Assembly: GCF_022749495.1 (NCBI RefSeq)
Contig: NZ_CP094241.1
Coordinates: 868,001 to 932,000 of the forward strand
Direction of reading: 5' to 3'
DNA length: 64,000 bases
Source: Neisseria macacae ATCC 33926
GTDB lineage: Bacteria > Pseudomonadota > Gammaproteobacteria > Burkholderiales > Neisseriaceae
A program made the translations under genes and the position numbers. The notes below the pieces were generated by a model. That model was not told where the DNA came from and made no database searches. It was given only the letters and a program-made list of their open reading frames with translations. Of this stretch, positions 14,481-23,675 are shown in pieces (the stretch's first letter is position 1; every line of letters starts with the position of its first letter).

Positions 14481-15083
14481 ATGAAAATGGTTTACCGATT
14501 GATTTTAATATCTATTTTTTGTGCGCTCGCAGCGGCGGGCGGCTGGTTTTATGCCCAGCACCGCAACGACAACGCCCATGAAGCGATTTCGCGCGAAGGC
14601 GTTTTGATGCAGATTAAGCAGATGAACCGCTTGGAAAGCACGGCTTTTTACATCGATACCATCATCCGCACCGAGAAAAAAGGCGACTGGCGCAGATTGT
14701 GGCAGGACTCGCAAAGCGGTCTGTTTATCGTGCGCGGCAAAGTGTTGGCGGGCTTGGATTTGGACAAACTTCACGCCGACAACGTCAATATCGTGGACGG
14801 AAAAGTCCTCATCAGCCTGCCGCCCGTAGAAATCCTCAGCGTCGATTTGGAAAATATCGAGGTGTACGACATCCAAACCGGCTCGTTCAACCTTTTGCCC
14901 GTGGATAAGGCAGTGTTCAAAACCGTGCAGGACGAAGCCAAAAAACAAGTCCTCGCCAGCGCGTGTAAAGCCCAGATTTTGGATCACGCCAACCGCCAGG
15001 CGCAAACGCAGCTTGAAAACCTGTTTGCCCTGACGCAGACGCAGGTATCGGTTTATCCGGCGGCAGTGGGGCAGTGTAAATAG
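14481..15083 (+). CDS. DUF4230 family protein
   Basis: 200 residues with an N-terminal membrane anchor (LILISIFCALAAAGGWFYA) and a periplasmic domain. The pattern EAISREGVLMQIKQMNRLES followed by a beta-rich region with VRGKVLAGLDLDKL and a C-terminal helical stretch matches the DUF4230 family of anchored periplasmic proteins of unknown role. Single gene between divergent ribBA and the convergent 15230 gene. Confidence 0.75.
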   Translation: MKMVYRLILISIFCALAAAGGWFYAQHRNDNAHEAISREGVLMQIKQMNRLESTAFYIDTIIRTEKKGDWRRLWQDSQSGLFIVRGKVLAGLDLDKLHADNVNIVDGKVLISLPPVEILSVDLENIEVYDIQTGSFNLLPVDKAVFKTVQDEAKKQVLASACKAQILDHANRQAQTQLENLFALTQTQVSVYPAAVGQCK

Positions 15084-15121
15084 CGGCAGTGCAAAACAAG
15101 GCTTAGGCGCCGAATACAAAC

Positions 15122-15178
15122 AAGGTCGTCTGAAAACGAAAGCAGCGGGTTCGCCAAATCGTTTTCAGACGACCTTTT
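15122..15178. terminator. Bidirectional DUS-pair terminator
   Basis: AAGGTCGTCTGAAAAC (15122-15137) pairs with 15161-15176, then TT. It lies between convergent genes. Confidence 0.75.
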
Positions 15179-15229
15179 GTTCAGCGTCGATACGCTTTAC
15201 ATCAAGCGCGCGGTTACATCATCCAAGCG

Positions 15230-16327
15230 TTAAAGATAATCATCGATATTCGGGCTTCTGCCGAACACGGCTTCATGCGCCTGACTGATGGTCAGCCGGT
15301 TGAATATCAGCCGCTGGGTTTGGTCGCCGTCGATAATCCTTACCCTGCCTTCCAATTTCGGCGCGTCGTGGTGAAAAGTATTTTTAAACGCAAGCCAGCG
15401 GTCGGTTTGCAGGTGGACGACGGCAAACATATCGTGCGAAATATTCACGCCGACGCTGATGAGTTTCGGCGAAGCCTGAAGGCAGAAACTGCTGTCGCCG
15501 AACAGGCACAGCCCCTCGTTTTCGGCATAGCGGAACAGCTCGATTTTCACCGCATCGGGTTCGGCGAATATGGTGCAAAACAGCCGCTCAAACAGCGACG
15601 GCTGCGCCACGCCTTCGCTCAACATGCCGTAAAGCCCCGCCAGCCAATCGACATAGCCGAGAAACGAAAAACGGTAGTTTTGCATGATGGCTTCGATGCG
15701 GCTCGGATCGCGCTTGCTGATCAGGCGCACAAACTCAAACCCGACCTCCGGCAGCCGCGCCCGAACGGCCTCATGCAGACGGTGGGCGAACAGGTTTTTA
15801 TGGTTGTGCGGATTGCGCAGGATGCCGAGGAATTTCAGCCGCAATATCCGCCACAATGCTTCGGGAACTTTGACCGTATCGGGTTCGCCCGTTTTCAGAC
15901 GGTATTCGGGCAACGTGCGCAAGTGGTTGCAGGCTTCTTCGTAGCCGCTTTCGTGGCGGTTGAACCAGCTTTCCAAATTGTACTGGTTGGCGGTGTTTTC
16001 GACGAAAGTCAGCGTGTAGAGGTTTTTCGCCGCCAGATTGCCGATGATGTTGACACTCGCCGCCGCACCGCGATTTTCGTTCCCGCCGCGAACCTTGTCG
16101 CCGGAACGGAAGCGTCGGGCGGCAGCCGGTTCGCGGAACATGGACAAAGGCAGCTTGTAAACATTCTGATTCTGCGGACTAACCTGCGGATTATGCGCGT
16201 GCTGCCGCTGCTCGGTCTGGGCGATATAGTGGTGTTCCTTGGTCGGATTCGCCGTCAACAGCGCATAAGGCTTTTCGCCGCATTCGGAAAATTCGCAATC
16301 ACTGAGGATAAAGGCTTGTCGGGTCAT
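15230..16327 (-). CDS. Hypothetical cytoplasmic protein (DUF4238-like?)
   Basis: 365 residues from ATG 16327. The N-terminal part has a KEHHYIAQTEQRQHAHNP segment followed by QNVYKLPL, which resembles the opening of DUF4238 proteins, but the match is weak. The middle is helical; the C-terminal part has beta strands (LISVGVNISHDMFAVVHLQT). No signal peptide or membrane helix. It stands alone between a DUS terminator and a degraded intergenic region. Function not recognised. Confidence 0.65.
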   Translation of the reverse strand: MTRQAFILSDCEFSECGEKPYALLTANPTKEHHYIAQTEQRQHAHNPQVSPQNQNVYKLPLSMFREPAAARRFRSGDKVRGGNENRGAAASVNIIGNLAAKNLYTLTFVENTANQYNLESWFNRHESGYEEACNHLRTLPEYRLKTGEPDTVKVPEALWRILRLKFLGILRNPHNHKNLFAHRLHEAVRARLPEVGFEFVRLISKRDPSRIEAIMQNYRFSFLGYVDWLAGLYGMLSEGVAQPSLFERLFCTIFAEPDAVKIELFRYAENEGLCLFGDSSFCLQASPKLISVGVNISHDMFAVVHLQTDRWLAFKNTFHHDAPKLEGRVRIIDGDQTQRLIFNRLTISQAHEAVFGRSPNIDDYL

Positions 16328-16593
16328 GGTGTCGGAGGAGGTCGTCTGAATGTGCCGATTATAGTGGATAGGGAGCTAAGGGGGATTATACGGAATGATG
16401 GCGGCGAGTTTGGTCTTTATACGCAAAAGGACGCAAAGAGGTCGTCTGAAAACAAATGAGATTTTTGCAAAAAAGACTTTCCCCCAGTAGCCGAAATCCA
16501 CACACAGATTTTCGGCTGTTTCCACCCCTAATCGCTCCTGATTCTACCTAAATATCCCCTTAACTCTCCCCGGATACCCGATAATCAGGCATC
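16328..16593. other. Intergenic, no gene seen
   Basis: Contains two DUS copies (near 16339 and 16439) and a lone TATAGTGGATAGGGAG that may be a CREE end. No convincing coding frame. Confidence 0.5.
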
Positions 16594-16681
16594 CTAGTCA
16601 TCTTTGTAGACAGCAACAGACACACTTAGCCTGTTGGCGGCTTTCAACAAGTTCAGACACATCGCCTTCAGATGGCTTTTA
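16594..16681 (-). pseudogene. C-terminal remnant of an IS5-family transposase
   Basis: The minus strand reads KSHLKAMCLNLLKAANRLSV then SVAVYKDD and a stop at 16594-16596. The K-AMCLNLLKAANRL block is the familiar C-terminal end of Neisseria IS5-type transposases. Everything upstream of it is missing, replaced by AT-rich DNA. Confidence 0.6.
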
Positions 16682-16729
16682 AATATAATGGGTATTGTCT
16701 CAATTATTCTTTATTAATTTTAGATATTG

Positions 16730-16984
16730 TTATAGTTTATCTAGCTTATGTTTTTTAATAAATTTTATATAGGTCAACAAAATTAATATGACTAGAATAT
16801 CAAAAATAATGAAAATAGATAATATTTGAGTTATATCATAGGTTATGGTTAGTATGTCTTCGATAGCATTCATCATTTCTATCTTGTATTTAATTGTTAA
16901 ATAAACATTTAAAATATAAGCTATTTGATAAATAAGAACTAATGAAACAGAAAATTTTATTAATATCTTGCCTAAGGTACTCAT
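16730..16984 (-). CDS. Small two-helix membrane protein, AT-rich
   Basis: 84 residues, ATG 16984 with AGGAAATTAAA just before it. Two hydrophobic helices (about 8-30 and 52-74) and a basic tail (FIKKHKLDKL). Base composition is far more AT-rich than the chromosome, and it lies between an IS5 remnant and a CREE, so it is likely an acquired fragment or a small immunity-type membrane protein. Not recognised. Confidence 0.5.
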   Translation of the reverse strand: MSTLGKILIKFSVSLVLIYQIAYILNVYLTIKYKIEMMNAIEDILTITYDITQILSIFIIFDILVILILLTYIKFIKKHKLDKL

Positions 16985-16998
16985 TTTAATTTCCTATT

Positions 16999-17105
16999 TA
17001 TAGTAGATTAACTTTAAATCAGGACAAGGCGACGAAGCCGCAGACAGTACAGATAGTACGGCAAGGCGAGGCAACGCCGTCCTGGTTTGAAGTTAATCCA
17101 CTATA
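16999..17105. repeat. CREE, 107 bp
   Basis: TATAGTAGATTAACTTTAAA to AAGTTAATCCACTATA, the internally deleted short form. It is directly upstream of the small membrane protein gene. Confidence 0.9.
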
Positions 17106-17167
17106 TTTTTATTCATAAATGAAATGTTGTGTGGTAGTCAATGCAGAAAAGAATAGTAAGAAGACAT

Positions 17168-17226
17168 AAAGGTCGTCTGAAAACGAATATAGCAGAATCC
17201 GCTAAATCGTTTTCAGACGACCTTTT
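17168..17226. terminator. DUS-pair terminator after purL
   Basis: AAAGGTCGTCTGAAAACGA and its inverse around a 20-nt loop, 30 bp beyond the purL stop. Confidence 0.75.
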
Positions 17227-17256
17227 CTTTAAAGCCGAATCAAATCAGCCTGCCGG

Positions 17257-20200
17257 TTAACCCAAAGCCTTCCTTGCTCCGGCAAAGAGGCGGTACCAGC
17301 CGGACAGTTCCGTCCAGTCTTCCGGTTTCCAGCTCATTTGTGCGGCGCGGTACACGCGTTCGGGGTGGGGCATCATGATGGTAACGCGGCCGTCGGCGTT
17401 GGTAACGCCGGCGATGCCTTGCGGCGAGCCGTTGGGGTTGAGCGGGTAGGTTTGGGTGACTTGGTTTTGTCCGTCGACGTATTGCAGCGCGATGCCGAGG
17501 CCGTCTGAAATTTTGCCGCCGTGAAGCGCGAAGTCGGCGCGGCCTTCGCCGTGGCTGACGACGACGGGCAGGCTGGAGCCTTGCATTTCGTTCAGGATCA
17601 GGGAGGCTGATTTGGGGACGTGAACCATGCTCAGGCGCGCTTCGAACTGTTCGCTCAGGTTGCGTTTGAACTTCGGCCAGCCTGCCGTGCCGGGGATGAT
17701 TTCGGCGAGGTTGCTGACCATCTGGCAGCCGTTGCACACGCCCAATGTCAGCGTGTTCGGGTCGGCGAAGAAGGCGGCGAACTGGTCGCGCAAGGCGGGG
17801 TGGAACAGGATGGATTTCGCCCAGCCTTCGCCCGCGCCGAGTACGTCACCGTAGCTGAAGCCGCCGCACGCCGCCAGCATTTTGAAGTCGGCAAGGTGGA
17901 CGCGGCCTGCCATCAGGTCGGACATATGCACGTCGTAGGCATCGAATCCTGCGCGTGTGAACGCGGCGGCCATTTCGATTTGCCCGTTCACGCCCTGTTC
18001 GCGCAGGATGGCGATTTTGGGTTTCGCGCCGCTGTTGACGAACGGCGCGGCGATGTCTTCGTTTACATCAAACTTCGCGTCGGCAAACAATGCGCTGCGT
18101 TCGTTGTCGCCAATCAGGGCGAACTCGCTGTCGGCGCAGGCGGGGTTGTCGCGCAGGCGTTGGATGGCGTGGCTGGTTTCCTGCCATGCGCGTTGCAGGT
18201 CGGCGCGGGTTTGGTCGAACAGAGTTTCATCAGCAGCAGTGATTACAAGACGGTCGGATGTCGGATTGATTGTGCCAATATAATGGCTGGCAAATTTTCC
18301 TATCTTGCGCGGAGAGAAGCCACCCTTGTTTACAAAAAATTCTTTCTTGTCAAACTGCTTGAGTACATAGTCAGTATCTTCTGCACGAACCTGCAAAACT
18401 GCACCAAGCTCTTCGTTAAACAGCGAACGGATTATGTTTTCTTTGGTAGAGATGATAGAACCAGCATTAACAAGGCTTAGGTCGTGGTCAATCTGGGCAG
18501 GTGTATAGGTTGCTATCATGGTTGCAAAAAGTATGCTTCCTAATGTGATATCCAACCCGCAACGCCCCGCAAACGCCATTTCCGCCAGCGTTGCAAACAA
18601 GCCGCCGTCGCTGCGGTCGTGATACGCCAAGAGTTTGTCTTCGGCGACAAGCTGTTGAATCACGCTGTAAAAGGCTTTCAGACGACCTGTATCGTCCAAA
18701 TCGGGCGCGTCGCCACTCATATTGTTGTACACCTGACCGAACGCCGAGCCGCCCATGCGTGCTTTGCCGAAGCCCAAATCGATAAACAGCAATACGCTGT
18801 CTTCGACGTTTTTCAACTCGGGCGTAACGGTTTTGCGCACGTCTTTGACAGGTGCGAACGCGGAGATAATCAGGCTCAACGGCGAGACGACGGATTTTTT
18901 CTCTTCGCCGTCTTGCCAAACGGTTTTCATCGACAGGCTGTCTTTGCCCACGGGGATGCTCAAATCCAATGCCTGACAGGCTTTAGAAACCGCTTCGACG
19001 GTGCGGTAGAGTTTTTCGTCTTCGCCTTCGTTGCCGCACGCCGCCATCCAGTTGGCGGAAAGCTTGATATTGCCGATGCCGCCGATGTTGACCGCCGCGA
19101 TGTTGGTGATGGCTTCGCCGACGCACATTCTGCCCGAGGCAGGCGCGTCAAACAGGGCGACGGTCGGTTTTTCACCCATAGACATCGCTTCGCCGCGATA
19201 GGTGTTGAAGCCCATCATGGTAACGGCGCAGTCGGCTACGGGGGTTTGGTATTTGCCGACCATTTGGTCGCGGTGGGTCATGCCGCCGATGCTGCGGTCG
19301 CCGATGGTAATCAGGAAGTTTTTGGCGGCAACGGCAGGCAGGCGCAGAACGCGGTAGGCGGCTTCGGTGATGTCGATATTGCCCGCGTTAAACGGTTTTT
19401 CAGACGACCTCACGGTTTTGTCGCTGCGTGTGGTTTTGGGCGGTTTGCCGAGTAAGACGTTCAGCGGCAAATCGACGGGGTTGTTGGAGAACAAATCGTC
19501 GCGTACTTTCAAATGACCGTCGTCGGTCGCCGTGCCGACCACGGTAAACGGGCAGCGTTCGCGTTCGCAGATGGCGCGGAAGGTATCCAAATCTTTTTCC
19601 AAAATCGACAACACATAACGCTCTTGCGATTCGTTGCACCAGATTTGCAGCGGGTTGAGGCCGTGCTCTTCCAGCGGCACTTCGCGCAGCTTGAATACCG
19701 CGCCGCGTCCGGCATCGTTAACGAGTTCGGGGAAGGCGTTGGACAGGCCGCCCGCGCCGACGTCGTGGATGGAGATAATCGGGTTTTGGTCGCCGAGCTG
19801 CCAGCAGCGGTCGATCACTTCCTGCGCGCGGCGTTCGATTTCAGGGTTGCCGCGTTGTACGGAGTTGAAGTCCAAAGACGCGTCATTTGTACCGGTATTC
19901 ATCGAAGAAGCCGCGCCGCCGCCCAAGCCGATGAGCATGCCCGGACCGCCCAGTTGGATCAGCAATGCGCCTTCGGGGATTTCGTCTTTATGCGTCTGCT
20001 GCGCCTGAATGCTGCCCAAGCCGCCGGCAATCATAATCGGTTTGTGGTAGCCGCGAACCTGACCGTCAAACTTCTCTTCAAAAGTGCGGAAGTAGCCCAA
20101 GAGGTTCGGGCGGCCGAATTCGTTGTTGAACGCCGCGCCGCCGATAGGGCCTTCAATCATGATGTCCAACGGCGAGGAAATATGTTCCGGCTTGCCGTAG

Positions 20201-21267
20201 TCTAGTTCCCACGGCTGTTTGAGGTCGGGAATGTTGAGGTTGGAGACGGTAAAGCCGGTCAAGCCCGCTTTAGGGCGCGAACCTTTGCCCGTCGCGCCTT
20301 CGTCGCGGATTTCGCCGCCCGCGCCCGTTGCCGCGCCTGCAAACGGCGCGATGGCGGTCGGGTGGTTGTGCGTTTCCACTTTCATGATGATATGCGTGTC
20401 TTCCTCGTGGAAACGGTAACCTTGGTTTTCCGCCGCATTCGGATAGAAACGCTCAATTTTTGCGCCTTCGATCACGGACGAATTGTCTTTATAGGCAACG
20501 ACCGTGCCTTCGGGATGCGCGTTGTGCGTGTCGCGTATCATGCCGAAGAGCGATTTCTGCTGCTTTTCGCCGTTGAGGATGAAATCGGCGTTGAAAATTT
20601 TGTGGCGGCAGTGTTCGCTGTTTGCCTGCGCGAACATCATCAGCTCCACATCGGACGGATTGCGCTGCAAAGCCTGATAGTTTTCAACCAGATAATCGAT
20701 TTCGTCGGCGGAGAGTGCCAAACCCATTTCGGTATTGGCTTTAACCAAAGCCTCTTTACCGCCGCCTAAAACATCAACGGTAGAGAAAGTTTCGGATTCG
20801 AGATGGTGGAATAATTTGGAGGCCATCTGAAAATCGGGCAGCACAGATTCGGTCATGCGGTCGTGCAGCAAAGCCGCCCATTGCTGTTTCTGTTCATCAT
20901 TCAGACGACCTTCCAGCCATACCGCCATGCCGCGTTCGATGCGCTCTATGCCTTCCAAACCGCAGTTTTCCGCGATATTGGTCGCCTTGGAAGCCCACGG
21001 CGAAATCGTGCCCAAACGGGGCGTTACCAAAAATAAATGCAAGCCCTCGCGCGCTTCGGGCGTTTCTTTAACGCTTTGCGCCGCCAACAAGGCTTGCAGT
21101 TTTTCAACAGTCGCGGCATCCAGTGCTTTCTCGCTGCCGACGAAATACCAAAATTCGCTTTTCAGTTTCACTTCGGGCAGGCCGAGTGCGGCCGCTTTTT
21201 GCAAGAGTTTTTCAACACGGAAATCGGAAAGGGCGGTAACGCCGCGCAAGGGCAAAACAACAGACAT
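17257..21267 (-). CDS. purL: Phosphoribosylformylglycinamidine synthase
   Basis: 1,336 residues, the large single-chain PurL of purine biosynthesis (FGAR + Gln + ATP to FGAM). It shows the PurS-like N-terminus, synthetase signatures (ETHNHPTAIAPFAGAATGAG, HDVGAGGLSNAFPEL), a second synthetase half (GDRSIGGMTHRDQMVGKYQ) and a C-terminal glutaminase with nucleophile Cys near residue 1177 (LGVCNGCQM) and the His/Glu pair in PHPERVYR. Residues about 905-1010 (DNA 18225-18560) differ from the rest: the DNA is AT-rich and reads Ile/Lys/Phe-rich sequence such as QFDKKEFFVNKGGFSPRKI, and the protein is slightly longer than usual. The frame is intact, so it is probably functional. Confidence 0.96.
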   Translation of the reverse strand: MSVVLPLRGVTALSDFRVEKLLQKAAALGLPEVKLKSEFWYFVGSEKALDAATVEKLQALLAAQSVKETPEAREGLHLFLVTPRLGTISPWASKATNIAENCGLEGIERIERGMAVWLEGRLNDEQKQQWAALLHDRMTESVLPDFQMASKLFHHLESETFSTVDVLGGGKEALVKANTEMGLALSADEIDYLVENYQALQRNPSDVELMMFAQANSEHCRHKIFNADFILNGEKQQKSLFGMIRDTHNAHPEGTVVAYKDNSSVIEGAKIERFYPNAAENQGYRFHEEDTHIIMKVETHNHPTAIAPFAGAATGAGGEIRDEGATGKGSRPKAGLTGFTVSNLNIPDLKQPWELDYGKPEHISSPLDIMIEGPIGGAAFNNEFGRPNLLGYFRTFEEKFDGQVRGYHKPIMIAGGLGSIQAQQTHKDEIPEGALLIQLGGPGMLIGLGGGAASSMNTGTNDASLDFNSVQRGNPEIERRAQEVIDRCWQLGDQNPIISIHDVGAGGLSNAFPELVNDAGRGAVFKLREVPLEEHGLNPLQIWCNESQERYVLSILEKDLDTFRAICERERCPFTVVGTATDDGHLKVRDDLFSNNPVDLPLNVLLGKPPKTTRSDKTVRSSEKPFNAGNIDITEAAYRVLRLPAVAAKNFLITIGDRSIGGMTHRDQMVGKYQTPVADCAVTMMGFNTYRGEAMSMGEKPTVALFDAPASGRMCVGEAITNIAAVNIGGIGNIKLSANWMAACGNEGEDEKLYRTVEAVSKACQALDLSIPVGKDSLSMKTVWQDGEEKKSVVSPLSLIISAFAPVKDVRKTVTPELKNVEDSVLLFIDLGFGKARMGGSAFGQVYNNMSGDAPDLDDTGRLKAFYSVIQQLVAEDKLLAYHDRSDGGLFATLAEMAFAGRCGLDITLGSILFATMIATYTPAQIDHDLSLVNAGSIISTKENIIRSLFNEELGAVLQVRAEDTDYVLKQFDKKEFFVNKGGFSPRKIGKFASHYIGTINPTSDRLVITAADETLFDQTRADLQRAWQETSHAIQRLRDNPACADSEFALIGDNERSALFADAKFDVNEDIAAPFVNSGAKPKIAILREQGVNGQIEMAAAFTRAGFDAYDVHMSDLMAGRVHLADFKMLAACGGFSYGDVLGAGEGWAKSILFHPALRDQFAAFFADPNTLTLGVCNGCQMVSNLAEIIPGTAGWPKFKRNLSEQFEARLSMVHVPKSASLILNEMQGSSLPVVVSHGEGRADFALHGGKISDGLGIALQYVDGQNQVTQTYPLNPNGSPQGIAGVTNADGRVTIMMPHPERVYRAAQMSWKPEDWTELSGWYRLFAGARKALG

Positions 21268-21525
21268 GATTCAGCTCTCAAATGCGGTTGGGAAAGGCTG
21301 TATTATACGCCGAATGGGTCTGGGTTGCTTGGTAATTTAGGTGAAAATGTTGACAATTTTTCAGACGACCTGCGCTGGGTGGGGCGGAAGGGTCGTCTGA
21401 AAAATCTTGATCGAAGCCTATGCAATACTCTGATTTAAATTGATTTTGCAGGGATTTAAATCAAAGGATTATAGGCTGATTTGAAAAAAGCCGATGGCGG
21501 TTTACGGAAGGTTTATTCCAAAAAT

Positions 21526-22308
21526 TTATCGTTTATTCTTTTGATAAATCGGCATGAGTTCAGGCAGCATTCTGCGGATGGCGTTGATGCGCGTCTGATT
21601 GGCCGGGTGGGTGGACAAAATCGCAATGGACGAGCTGCCTTCAAGTTTGCTCATCTTTTCCCAAACGCTGATGGCAGCCTCCGGATTGTAGCCCGCCTGA
21701 GCCATCAAACGTACGCCGCCTGCGTCCGCTTCGCTTTCCTGATGGCGCGAAAAGGGCTTGGAAGCAAGTAAATCCGTACCCAATCCGACGATATTGGCAT
21801 CGACTCCTGATGCGCCCGCTAAAATAGAACCGCCCAATCCCGTCAGCACTTGGCCGCCAATTGCTTTTTTGCCATGTTCCAGCAGGGCATGGGTCATCTC
21901 GTGACCGATAACGGCGGCGATTTCGTCGTCCGTCAATTTCAAACGCTCGACCATGCCGGTGTACATCGCCATTTTGCCTCCGGGCATTGCCCAGGCGTTC
22001 AATTCATTGCCGCGGAAAACATTCATCTGCCAATTGAAAGGTGTGCCAGTTTGGTTGGCCTGGTTGGCATAGGGTTTCAGGCGTTCGAATACGGCTTTGA
22101 TACGGCGCGAAGTGTGGGAAGTGTTGTCCAAAACGCGTTGCGACTGCGCTTGCTGTACCACTTGCGAATAGTTTTTGGCGGCGGCCTCGTTGAGCGATGC
22201 CGTATCGTATCCCACCATATCGGCAACGGAAGTACAGCCGGTCAAAGCCATAATGGCTCCCAGCTGCATCAACTGTTTTTTGTATATTTGTTTGTTCGGC
22301 ATTTGCAT
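21526..22308 (-). CDS. M48 family metallopeptidase lipoprotein (LoiP/YcaL-like)
   Basis: 260 residues. The lipobox ALTGC at about residues 21-25 marks an outer-membrane or periplasmic lipoprotein. The zinc site HEMTH (about 136-140) and the downstream ESEADAGGVRLM glutamate are both present, as in M48C peptidases that trim misfolded outer-membrane proteins. The C-terminal STHPANQTRI motif is conserved in the family. The start MQMPNKQ has GGAGATGC upstream. Monocistronic. Confidence 0.88.
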   Translation of the reverse strand: MQMPNKQIYKKQLMQLGAIMALTGCTSVADMVGYDTASLNEAAAKNYSQVVQQAQSQRVLDNTSHTSRRIKAVFERLKPYANQANQTGTPFNWQMNVFRGNELNAWAMPGGKMAMYTGMVERLKLTDDEIAAVIGHEMTHALLEHGKKAIGGQVLTGLGGSILAGASGVDANIVGLGTDLLASKPFSRHQESEADAGGVRLMAQAGYNPEAAISVWEKMSKLEGSSSIAILSTHPANQTRINAIRRMLPELMPIYQKNKR

Positions 22309-22413
22309 CTCCTAATATTGTTAAAATCAAGATTCTTCAATCGGATTGCATGCGGTATTTCTGCACATCATATAAAAAATGCCGCCTGATTTTCAGACGG
22401 CATAACAAATATT

Positions 22414-23355
22414 TTAAGAGCGGCGCTGCAACATCCAAGATTCGATCTTGCGCGCGTCGTTGACTCGGGTTGTCGAAGTCGGCGAGTTCAGCAATACGAT
22501 GGTAATCGGTTGGTTTTGGACATTCGCCTTAACCACCATCGAACGTCCTGCTTCGCGGATATAACCGGTTTTTTGAAGCTCGATGTTCCAGCTGCCTTCG
22601 CGGACGAGGGCGTTGGAGTTTTTATAGTTTTGTCGGCCGTTTGCCGTCCAAACCGAGCCGTAGTTGGAGGTCGTGTTTTTGCGGATAAGCGGATATTTGC
22701 TCGCTGCGGCGACCATGCGGTTCAAATCGTTGGCGGTTGATACGTTTTGGAAATTCAGACCGGTAGGTTCGTAGAAACGGCTGCTGTGCATGCCCAGGCT
22801 TTGCGCTTTGGCATTCATGGCGGCAACAAACGCTGACATACCGCCTGGATAGGTACGGCCCAGCGCGTGTGTTGCGCGGTTTTCGCTGCTCATCAGGCTC
22901 AGGTGCAGCAATTCGCCGCGCGTCAGCGTCGTGCCGACGGCAAGGCGGCTGCCTGTACCTTTCAGACGGTCGATTTCGTCGGAGGTGATGGTAATGCGTT
23001 CGTTCATATCCAAACGTGCGTCCAAGACGACCATCGCGCTCATCAGTTTGGAAATGGACGCAATCGGCATCACGCGGTCTGCGTTTTTCTGATACAGGAT
23101 TTCGCCTGTTTTGTTGTTAAAAATCAGGGCGGACTGCGATGTCAAAAGCGGCCCCGCCATCATCGCCTGAGCCTCGATTTTTTGTGCGTGGCTTAATGCG
23201 AAAGCTTCCATCGGGTCATTTTGGGTTGGAAAATTTTGTTCCAAAAATTGACCCAAAACGTCCATATCGTCTGCAGCGGCAGGGGCGGCGGCGACAGTCA
23301 ACGCCATACCCAAACAGGCGGCACTCAGTGTTTTATAAAATTTCATAACCGACAT
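22414..23355 (-). CDS. pbpG: D-alanyl-D-alanine endopeptidase (PBP7 family)
   Basis: 313 residues. Signal peptide to about residue 28 (LTVAAAPAAA). S11 peptidase motifs: SISK (about 103-106, catalytic serine and lysine), SEN (about 156-158) and KTG (about 267-269). It cleaves peptidoglycan cross-bridges during wall growth. Its terminator-like DUS (TTTTCAGACGG variant) lies just downstream. Divergent from clpX. Confidence 0.9.
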   Translation of the reverse strand: MSVMKFYKTLSAACLGMALTVAAAPAAADDMDVLGQFLEQNFPTQNDPMEAFALSHAQKIEAQAMMAGPLLTSQSALIFNNKTGEILYQKNADRVMPIASISKLMSAMVVLDARLDMNERITITSDEIDRLKGTGSRLAVGTTLTRGELLHLSLMSSENRATHALGRTYPGGMSAFVAAMNAKAQSLGMHSSRFYEPTGLNFQNVSTANDLNRMVAAASKYPLIRKNTTSNYGSVWTANGRQNYKNSNALVREGSWNIELQKTGYIREAGRSMVVKANVQNQPITIVLLNSPTSTTRVNDARKIESWMLQRRS

Positions 23356-23675
23356 ACTTCAACCAGTAGAATTTAAGACAATTGAATTATTAAAGGAGAT
23401 ATTTTGCTTAAAATACAACAAAATGTAAAGTTTAATATGGCTTTTTTGCGTTTGTTTGCATCTTTTTCCCAAATTGGAAACAATCTTAAGGATGGGAAAT
23501 TGTGGCGTGTTGCCACGCGTCGGAGGGTCGTCTGAAAACCTTACGCCCAACAGCTTGCCATACGGTATTTGATAAACCTTAAGATACTGATTATACTTAC
23601 CGACTTTGCCGAAAACCGTTCCCACAACATTCGGATAACGGTTTGCCGATATTGCTTGAAAACAGAAGATAAATT
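23356..23675. other. Divergent pbpG / clpX regulatory region
   Basis: 320 bp without a gene. AT-rich near pbpG, one DUS at about 23526, and a good sigma-70 promoter for clpX at 23569-23597. Confidence 0.6.
23569..23597 (+). promoter_or_regulatory. Predicted sigma-70 promoter of clpX
   Basis: TTGATA, 17-bp spacer, TATACT. The start codon of clpX is 79 bp downstream. Confidence 0.55.

Noticed and set aside
15275..16459. 394-codon plus-strand frame
   Set aside because: Antisense to the 15230-16327 gene, which has better composition. Since that gene is itself unrecognised, the choice is not absolute.
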